Part shown: positions 55,992 to 64,000 of the stretch, piece by piece | Layout of the letters: each line of letters opens with the position of its first letter | How positions within the stretch are numbered: the first letter of the stretch is position 1 | DNA from: Blastocystis hominis | Taxonomy: Eukaryota; Sar; Bigyra; Opalinata; Blastocystidae | Direction: 5' to 3' | NCBI RefSeq assembly: GCF_000151665.1 | Contig: NW_013171819.1 | Coordinates: forward strand, 62,001-126,000 | DNA: 64,000 bases | Translations under genes and position numbers: made by a program | The notes under the pieces: generated by a model | What the model was told of the DNA's origin: nothing | The model's database searches: none | What the model saw: only the letters and a program-made list of their open reading frames with translations

Positions 55992-58900
55992 TCACCTCGC
56001 CACCGGCTGTTCCCTTATCTTACAGTCTCCCTCCGCATACTGCTCAATCAGCGCCACAAACAGATTCACGTCGATCTCACACGCCAATCGCTCGATAAAG
56101 CTGCCACTCTTCCCTTCACGCCTCCTTTCCAACCCCACCTGCATGCTCGGCGGCAGACTGCGTCGCTTTCGCTGCTGCAGACTGCTGTGCTCCGACAGCA
56201 GCTCCACGATTTTCTTGCCCAGGGCTTGGTAATCGTACACGATCTCGTCGTATTGGTTGTAATCGTGGTGCCACACCGTGTTCTCTTCCTCCTCACCGCC
56301 ATCGCTGGCTTCGACGTACGCGTTGATGAGATCCATCTGGATATCGGTGAAGCTTCCATTCCTAGAGATGAATCTCACCCCCAACAAAAAACGAACTTGA
56401 GAATGATTCGGAAGAGAACGAGCTTGTGGATGTATTCGCGGACATCGCTGCTCCAGTGCGTGAACAGCCGGCACAGCATGTTGGGGTACCCCGCGACGTA
56501 CAGACTGGGCTTCGAAGTCTTCTGGGGAGAGAGCGAGACGTCGCACCGGCTGATATAGCGGGGATTTCCGAAGAACAGCGTGTTGATGAAGATGTGGAAG
56601 TCCCCTTCCGATATGATCGTGGGCAGTTCGTACACCGTCGCGATCACAGACGTCAGAATCTTTGCGTTAGCGCAAGGCGACCGACCCCACTTCCTTGTTA
56701 TCCGTGCGAAGCGCGGAGAAGAACTGCAGGCCGACCAGCGTGATCACGCGCGACAGATTAAACAGCGAGTTTCCGACCTGTTCTTGAAAGCTCTGTACGC
56801 ACGCGTGATCAAAACGGAGGCAGGGCGAGGCCTCCATATCCCCAGCGTCCCCCGCGTCCAGGACTTCAGGAGTGGTACCCGAAGGAGGCGTTTCGGAAGA
56901 GAACCGAGGCGGCGGGACGAGGGAGGGGTCGCTGTTGGAGGGATGGATGCTCCGCGATCGCTTCGGGAAGCCGGGGAGCCAGCTGAGCAGTCCGCCCAGA
57001 CGCCCTGTGGATGCAGCGGAACGCAAGTGCTGAGCGAAATGGGAGGAGGGAGCCGAGGAGGAAAAGGAGGAGTGCGATAAGAAATGGGAGACACGCAAGC
57101 CATGCGAGCCATGCGAGCCATGCGAGCCATGCGAACCATGCGAACCATGCAGAGTCGTAGAGCCAATAGAACCAACAAGACCAGTCGAGCCAACAGTGCT
57201 CGTCGAACCATTGTGAACAGTGGAAACCGTGGAACTAGAGGTGCTGTTCGAGGCGATGGGGAGGGCGGCAGCCATGGATCCATTGGGACCGGACGCAGTG
57301 GCAGACGGGTTGGGTCTCTGCGCAGTGTGGAGCGAGAAGCGCATCGGCGACGTCGGCGATGACTCGGTGATCGGCGTGACCGGACAGCTGCTCATATGGA
57401 GGGGATCGGCCAGATCGCGAGGCGAGGGATCCACGGATCGGACATTGGCGTCGATCACGCCGCAGATCAGCGTGTCGTCGAAGCATCGCTGCTGCGCAGT
57501 GGTGTAGTAGGAGAGATTGGCGAGGTGGAGCGAGCGGAGAAGCTCCTTGGCGCGGGAGAGAAAGGACGAGACGTCTTTGGCGAGAAGGAGATTGGTGGAG
57601 AAGAACACGGCGAGGAGACAGGGGTAGCAGATATGGGGATTGAAACGAGGAAGGATGCGAATCGAGCGGAGAATCGGGTGCGAATCCGATGACACGTTTT
57701 TGAGATGGAAGGTGTGCGGAGAGTAAAACGCGTCCAAGTTGAGGGACTGGAAGTCGTACTGAAAGAACGATTCTTCCTTCAGAGCGCGGTTCTATGAATC
57801 ATACATTGAACGATCGAATTGGAATACTTGGAATCGACACTCCATCATCATTAGCGGGATCGTAATGCTGATTACCGAATAGCCGGGCACTTGGCTCCAA
57901 GTGATGTCTCCGCGCACCACGCTGTGCACGTATTGATGATAGTAATTCACGAACGTGATGTACACGTTCCCATTCCGCATCAGCAGCGAAAACCAGTCCT
58001 CCTTCTACGCATCATCCCCGCTCCCTTCCTCCACCTCGATCGCCTCTCCCAGCCGATCCACCGACTCCACGTAGTGATAAATCGACGGCCACAAGTACAG
58101 CGTCGGGTTCAGCATCTCGAACTTCAGCAAGCTCTCATCGCTCGTCGCGAAGCTCCCAAAATACATCCCCTGCCCTTCACATCCGCACCAGCAGTCCCAC
58201 GATCTCCTCAATCTCGCTGTTTCCGTAGAAACTCGTCCCCGTGCTCGCACAATCCACCACGTTCACCGTCTCCTCCGTCTCCTGCATCGACCCCATATAT
58301 CCGCTCATACGCCGGTACAGCTGCTGGCACGAGTCCATGTCGTCCTGCCAATCGATCCCCAGCTCGCAGCTCGGCGACGTCGAGTACCCGCCATGGAACT
58401 CCGGGCTTCGCTGCGGGTCGTTCTCCACGATCGGCGTCGCGCTGTGCGACAGAACGTTCCCGTAGAACGTCTCCGAGCTCCCCGACACGTGCGATGCGCG
58501 GAACACCGACGCCACGCGCGTCTCGATCGGCTTTCGCTTCACTGCGCGTCAGACCAAACGGGGAAACGGGGAAACTACCTTTGACGCTGAGACCGCGGTA
58601 GTAGTCCAGCGAGTAGCGATCGCAGAGAGAGAAATACTCGCTGAGCGAGGAGCAGACCGCGGTCTCGAAGTTGTGCTGGGTGATTTCGTGGAGAATCATG
58701 AGCAGAACGCTGCGGATGAAGAGCAAGGCGAACCGACTACCGGTGCAGTCGGATGTTGTGGATCCCGCGGTAGGAGTTGATTTGGCGGGTCACGTCGTAC
58801 CACTCCGAAAAACCGCGGCGAATGGCGGCGAGCAGCGGCTTTTGGAAGATGGACTCGCGGAAGAAGCTGACGGCAAAAGTGCAGCCGCAGAAATCGATTT

Positions 58901-59330
58901 CTTCGCTTGTGGAAAGGCGGTTCCGCATTTTTCGTATGCACAAGTCTCGGCTCTTGGATAAGAGACGGCTGGAAGTGAGTCTGGGATCAAAGGAATGTAC
59001 CGATAACACTGGATGATGTGACAAGCGCGCTTAGAAACACCGATGGAAGTGGCACTCTCAAACTTGCATAAATATTCGATTTTATATTCGTGTCTGCAAA
59101 TTATACAAATCAGAAGCTTGAAAATAGTAGACTCAATATCAGCAGAGAGAGAGTGGAGTCAAGGAATCACGTACGCGTCTGACACACAAGGATATGTCTG
59201 GATTTTCCAGAATATGAAGAAAGTAGGCCCAGATATCTAAAAAGGCTTGTTGAACAAACTTCAGCTCCTCCTTATGATGGTATCTTGTCGTCAAGCGAAA
59301 GAGACTGGAACTACATGAATTGATCCACAT
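55992..59330 (-). CDS. large helical protein of unknown function (1,010 aa)
   Basis: Ten exons joined by nine introns of 30-43 nt give an exact 1,011-codon frame from ATG 59330 to TGA 55992. The N-terminal 300 residues are helical with LDIWAYFLHILENPDI, SKSRDLCIRKMRNRL and HEITQHNFETAVCSSLSEY. The middle is serine-rich with a (HGS)n tract from a 9-bp repeat (57088-57150); the C-terminal part is helical and acidic (SLYVAGYPNMLCRLFTHW). I do not recognise a family; armadillo/HEAT scaffold proteins are possible. A further upstream exon from ATG 59487 cannot be excluded. No clear TGTTTGTT follows closely. Confidence 0.65.
57088..57150. repeat. 9-bp tandem repeat coding (His-Gly-Ser)n
   Basis: About seven GCGAGCCAT/GCGAACCAT units on the plus strand, in frame in the minus-strand 1,010-aa gene. 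Confidence 0.85.
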
Positions 59331-59558
59331 TCCAAAGAGATTCGTTGGCTTTGATTAATTGGGCTTTTTTTCCTAAGGAAAGTTTCGGCGAAGTCAGATT
59401 CTTTAAAACAGACTCAAGTTCTTTCGAATACGCCGTTGAACGCTAAGACTCAATCTTCGACACAATCTATACAACACCGACGGCCATCTTCACTGAGTTT
59501 GTTTAAAACAAGAATAGCATACAAACAAATATACTTTTTCTTATAAACATACCCGTGG

Positions 59559-60185
59559 TTATTCCCTATTTTTGTATTGATGGATTCTTTCGTGAAAGTC
59601 GCGACTGATCGAGAAAAACGAAACCTCCTCATGTACACTCACCACTGCCACCACAAGCAAGGCTTCAGAACACAGTTTCGCAAAATCTTCGTTGGAGGGA
59701 ACAGGATCCAGCTCTCTAGACCTGAGATTGATGGCTAGAGAAGAATTACCTGAAAACCATCACACGAATATCGGGAGGTTTGGGAGATGAACGACTTACT
59801 TGGGTCTGCGGATAGTAGGCGATCCAGAAAGACGTATCCAGCGGTGCGGGCGCACTTTCAAAACTAATGTGAAACGCAATTCCGATTCTCACTGGAGGGG
59901 TCGGTAAACGCGGTAGCTATTCAACCGAAGTTCGCGAAAGGCTGCATAATGGTGGGTGGGCACATACTTGGGAAGAATTTGCGTTTTGAATGTCTATATA
60001 AATTTTCGCTGCATAAGTCGTACGGTCGCATCCATCGGAGCGTCGTTTACCAGAAGGACAATCACCTCGCGTTCTAAGAGGTAACACACCTCCTCTGGAT
60101 AGAGGATATCTGTTTTTTGATAGGAAGCGCCGAACTGTTGAATCAATTTTCCCCTAGCTCGTGATTCCGCTCCCCGCGTCTCCAT
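59559..60185 (-). CDS. SEN54: tRNA-splicing endonuclease subunit SEN54-like (179 aa)
   Basis: Exons split by introns of 30, 29 and 28 nt; 179 codons to TAA 59559-59561. ILYPEEVCYLLERE is the Sen54 signature helix; THHYAAFRELRLNSYRVYRP corresponds to the VYxxLKxxGYxVxR block; SPKPPDIRVMVFR and EALLVVAVVSVHEEVSFFSI match the C-terminal strands. SEN54 is a structural partner of the Sen2 nuclease in the intron-cleaving tetramer. It is much shorter than yeast (467) or human (526) proteins, keeping both ends of the fold. The start at 60185 is chosen because the open frame upstream contains the 3' end of the neighbouring gene. TGTTTGTA at about 59520. Confidence 0.75.
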
Positions 60186-60276
60186 ACTTTTTTGAAACAA
60201 TCTCTGCAGTGCCTGTGGAATCGTTCCATGCACAAACAGACTTATTACTTCGGGTTTGCATTTACATCAAACAAAA

Positions 60277-63200
60277 CTAACCTTCCACCTGAACAGTACC
60301 AAACAGCACTTTCAACTGCTTTCTCATTGTCAAGTTTTCACCGGGCAAGCAAAAACAAATCGGCTTCACCGCAAACCCTAATCGCGCACTTCGACATCCG
60401 CATCGGACCGAATTTTCATTCTTTACCCCTTCCTCCCCCTCCGGCTCCTTCGGAAACCTCACAATCTCGCTCTTCGACCCATCGGCCATGCTGCTCTCCA
60501 TGCACTGCTTCCATTCATTCATGGGAAACACCGAATGAAACAAGCGTCGCGATTCCTGCCGTTCCCGAAGCTTCCTCGCCGCCAGCTCCTGCATGGCAGC
60601 ATAATACGCCGTGGCGTTGACTGCCACATGCACCGCCACCACGCGAATCGCCGCCATCATGACTTCCTCCGCGCTGTCCAGCGGCGTTCGCTTCAGCGCA
60701 AACCACGAAAAGCCGAAATTGGGGTCGGAGAACGTGCACTTGTTGATCAGCCGATCAAACGACAGCGACTGCAGCAGCCAGGCCAGGTGAGGAACGCTCG
60801 TACACGTCGCGAACTCCAGCAGCAGCGGCGACGTGATCATTTGCAGCCGGATGCTCTACGCCATCGTCTTTTTCCTCGGCTTCTACTTCGAAAAACGCGT
60901 CGCCGTACTGCGGCGTCAGCGAGATCGCGTAGGAAAGACACAGCTGCGCTTTATGCGGGCTGAAGCGGCGGAAGGAAGGGTTCATAAACAGCCGGCCGCC
61001 CTCGCACCAGACCTCGCCCGCCTTGGGGAGAAGCCGAATGGCGCAAAGGAACGCGGGGAACGCGGCTTCGGGACCGAGAAAGAGGTGACGAAGGAGGATC
61101 CACGCCGCCCAGAACCGACCGACGGAGCGGAATTTGGAGATGGAGCGAGAGCAGAAGGCGAGAGCGGTCTGCCAATCGCCGAGACGAGCCTGGATGGGGT
61201 GACAAAAGGAAGAAAGGCGCGTACGAGTTGGAGCGTGCGCTCGAGAGCGAGTTTCCACGAGGAGGAGGAAGTGGAAACGGCGTATTGGAGAAGCGTGGCT
61301 GCGCTGGAGCGGTCGCCCAGGGCTTCGAGAAGACGCGCAGTGTCTTGGAAAAGCGGATCGAACGAAGCGGGCGCGTAGAGTTCCCAGACGCGCGAGAGAA
61401 TCTAGAAGCGATCGACGATTGGAAAAGCGAAAACGAGGCGCGATCGACGATTGTTTCCAAAGGTACACGCGAATCGAGCCAGCAACAGCCAGATTCGCCA
61501 GTGGTTCGGCGTGGGGCAAAGCAACAAGCAAGTGAACAAAAGCGAATACGCGGTTTGCTGCGCGCAGCGAATCAGCGGCTGGAGCGTGTCTGTGTAGCGC
61601 TACGCGTGAACGACGCGGCCAGCGCCTACCGAGAGGTGCTGATTCAGCCAAAATCGAACGTGAGTGTAAGCGTGCAGAATCGCCTGCGCGACGTTGGACG
61701 TAATCTTCCAGAGCAGATCGCTCGTGATGTTTTCTTTCACCAGCGAGTAATAGGAGAGCCACAGCTCCACCCCCAAGCGCTCCGCGACGTTCCCTTCCCT
61801 CCAGCACAGCATCGCGATGCGCTCGTCTTCCTGCAATTTCAAAAACCAGATCGGCGCGTGCTGCGGGATCACCGAGATCAGCAGTCCCAGAACGCGATTG
61901 CCCTCGTCAATCGAATCGTTTCGAAACAAATAGCGCAGGAAATCGACGTGCAGCGCGGGCTCCACTTCGCGACTCGCCATCACTTCGCAAAACAGCGAAT
62001 TCGCTGCGCGGCGTCTCCCCATTCTCGCTAACATTATGATTCCCTCTACACCACTGCGAAGGCCGCGCTGCGAGCCAATCGAAAGGAGCTGCAATGTGTA
62101 GCGTTTCACTTCGTCGGGGCACCAAAGTCGCTCGTATGCTTTCAAAATTTTCTCGAGAAGGGTTTCGTTCTCGGGGAGATACTCGATTCCCTCCTTCAGA
62201 ATCAACGCAGACGTTTTGAAATCGCCGAAAATGTTTTCGACGCGACTCCATTCGAGCCAACACACATAGCAAGTCGGAAACTTGTGGCACAGCTCTTCTA
62301 ACAAGGCGAGTTTCTCGCGGTAGTTCTCTTTCGAGCAGTTTTCACGCGCCTTCTCGATCGTTTTCTGGATTTCCGGGTACTCAGGGCTTCCCTTGATGAT
62401 GATTGGAGTGTTCAAACGAGGAGAAGGGATTTGAAACAGAGCCAGGGAGTCGACAGATGGAGGCTCTTCGAAGGGCTCTGCGGAAAGAATAGAGTGGGAC
62501 TCGGAAGATCGGCAAATGAAAGGAATAAACGATGGAGAGGAGGAAGAAGAAGAAGCATTAGAAGGAGAAGCAGAAGAATGGGGTGTGAGTAAAGGAGAAA
62601 CACCCGAGGATTCCGGTTGAAAGGGTTCGATGAAGGGTTGGTTCAGATCGGAAGCAGACATCCAAATGATGTTGTTTTTCGAGGGGTTTGGTGGAGGGAT
62701 GAGGTTGTCGAAGGGAGAAAAGGAGGGATACGGAACATCTGGAATTTCGTCGAATAAAATATCATTCGAGAGGTCGAGGGATACTGTGTGATCCTCGATG
62801 TCTTTGTTGGGAAAGAAAAACCTCGACTCGTGCAGTGGAGAATCCGTAAAGCCAGAAAGGAACGGAGGAGCCACTGGATATTGGAAACGATCTTCAATGG
62901 GACTCAAGCCTGTATAATAGGAGCAGGGCGATTGGGAACGAATTCCTTGTAATTGTTGCGATACTGCAAACGAATTCATATCATAATAGGAGAAGGAATT
63001 GGTAGTTAGTGTTGGAGACATCTGAGACCAGTAACCACTATTGTGAAAGCTATTTCGTGAGGAGAATCCACCAGTAGAACCTATATCGCCTGGATTGGCC
63101 TATTTGTCCTTGACTATCCAATGCAGGATGGGTTTCAACACGAGGACACTGAGAAAATTGAGTAGGGTCTGTACAAATTTCAGAGCCGTTCATATCATTC

Positions 63201-63298
63201 GAAGGCGTCGCTTTTTCTACAAATCACGCTAGATCGGAAATGATACTATCACCATATTCATAGGCGTGAAAAGAGTAAGGGATATCTAAATTATTCAT
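60277..63298 (-). CDS. HAT/TPR-like helical repeat protein (about 941 aa)
   Basis: Seven exons; introns 36, 31, 30, 33, 35 and 31 nt; TAG stop two bases into the cleavage window before TGTTTGAT. The first 300 residues are disordered (Ser/Pro/Tyr/Asn-rich, like an activation or phase-separating region). From there helical half-TPR repeats run to the end, for example CYVCWLEWSRVENIFGD, LLEKILKAYERLWCPDEV, DLLWKITSNVAQAIL and RFWAAWILLRHLFLG (W-x-x-W-x-x-x-E type of HAT repeats). HAT proteins work in RNA processing (Prp6, CstF77, Utp6); the specific role here is unknown. The 5' end may include one more exon upstream of 63298. Confidence 0.65.
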
Positions 63299-63465
63299 AA
63301 AAATAAAACAATGTTTACCTGAAATGGAGGTGAGACCGCTTATCGGCTAACGAATTATTAACATTATTTCTTGATACAACAGCAGTACAATAATTAACGC
63401 TTCGATCCTTCTGGCGACATTATAAATTTCAAAAAAAACAACAACAAAAGACTCAAACAAACAAA
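63299..63465. other. 5' flank of HAT-like gene / 3' flank of PP2C gene
   Basis: Short gap. Contains possible extra 5' exon sequence of the HAT-like gene around 63310-63420; boundaries unresolved. Confidence 0.35.
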
Positions 63466-63473
63466 ATTCAAAA
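63466..63473 (-). terminator. TGTTTGTT 3'-end motif of the PP2C gene
   Basis: Perfect motif four bases after the encoded TGA, so the expected cleavage falls exactly at the end of the stop codon. Confidence 0.65.
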
Positions 63474-63477
63474 CAAT

Positions 63478-64000
63478 TTCCACTGCCTCATCGACGAGGG
63501 CGAATAGCACAGATCTATCAGCACGATCGACACATTGTCATAGCTCCCTCTCTGCAGCGATATCCAGTACAGAATCTTCGCTATGTCCTACACTCCACGC
63601 CTTCTCCCATCTCTACATCCATCGAATAATCCTCATACAACGCCTCCACGATCTTCCTGCACGCCTGCGGATTCACCACTTCCCAGAACCCGTCCGTCGC
63701 CATCACGATAAACCGGTCGTCCCGCTTCAGCGTGCACTCCCTACCCTCAACCACGCGCTCCAAACCCACCTCACCCAGGGCTCGCAGCTGATTACGTCCC
63801 CTTTAAACCCCTCTACGCCCTCCTTCTCGCGCTCCGCAGACGGGTACTGCCACGTTCCTTCCCGAATCCGCTGGTGCTTCAAGCAGAAATCGCCCAGCGA
63901 CCGCGCCACCTCGATTTCACCGTTCACATAAAACTTGTAGTCCCGCAACGGACCCAGATTCGCGGGGATCGACGCGCTTCCCGTACCCACAAACGGAATT
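63478..64000 (-). CDS. PP2C-family protein phosphatase (partial, 5' end beyond window)
   Basis: Three exon pieces with introns of 29 and 29 nt. EIEVARSLGDFCLKH matches the LAVSRALGD motif VIII; CTLKRDDRFIVMATDGFWEVV matches the DxFLILASDGLWDVV metal-binding motif; RGSYDNVSIVLIDL matches the terminal SxDNxSVIVV motif. Both metal-coordinating aspartates (DG and DN) are present. PP2C enzymes remove phosphate from Ser/Thr with Mg or Mn. The gene continues past base 64000. Ends WKLF-TGA with TGTTTGTT directly downstream. Confidence 0.88.

Noticed and set aside
55992-59330. Naming the 1,010-aa protein as Rictor, Mediator MED13 or CLEC16A
   Set aside because: Only general helical texture agrees; no diagnostic motif of any of these was found.

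Overview
This window is nuclear DNA of a compact eukaryote, very probably a Blastocystis-like stramenopile. Three things seen in the sequence support this. First, almost every gene is split by GT-AG introns of only about 28-39 nt. Second, many genes carry TGTTTGTT just past the 3' end of the coding region, on the coding strand. Third, several genes have no usable stop codon in the DNA: their reading frame reaches a T (or TA) four bases before TGTTTGTT, where cleavage and polyadenylation would complete UAA. That stop-making mechanism is known from Blastocystis; the organism name is my inference. All gene models below were spliced by hand, and most close exactly in frame.

Layout. 1-11.6 kb: a partial PHD-finger gene, a 1,711-residue ubiquitin-like/EF-hand-like protein, ribosomal protein eL41, Kish/TMEM167, Mediator MED14 and a Dr1/NC2-beta-like histone-fold protein. 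12.4-18.8 kb: a CCT-motif protein, a small heat-shock protein, an oxysterol-binding-protein relative, tRNA-Lys(CUU), a WW-MyTH4-FERM protein, mitochondrial inner-membrane peptidase IMP2 and an AHSA1-type Hsp90 co-chaperone domain. 18.8-42.4 kb: GC-rich housekeeping genes: RNA polymerase I largest subunit, exosome RRP41, an Hsp110-like ATPase domain fused to MORN-like repeats, CHMP1, UTP7/WDR46, an importin-beta, a propeller-like protein, coatomer zeta, a secretory membrane protein, a triple-SH3 repeat protein and mitochondrial dihydrolipoamide dehydrogenase.

42.7-51.6 kb is an AT-rich accessory island. It holds three near-identical genes for small proline-rich two-helix membrane proteins in direct segmental duplications, plus a related gene whose ectodomain is built from tandemly amplified exon-plus-intron units. 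51.6-64 kb returns to conserved genes: splicing factor SF3A3, an intronless bacterial-type PTS EIIC-like membrane protein (a transfer candidate), a small ORF, a 1,010-residue unknown, tRNA endonuclease SEN54, a HAT/TPR-like protein and a partial PP2C phosphatase.

The core genes cover transcription (Pol I, MED14, Dr1), RNA processing (RRP41, UTP7, SF3A3, SEN54), trafficking (Kish, COPZ, CHMP1, importin, ORP) and mitochondrion-related functions (IMP2, DLD). They do not form a pathway cluster. The most unusual material is the stop-codon/polyadenylation geometry, the repeat-exon membrane-protein family and the Hsp110-MORN fusion.
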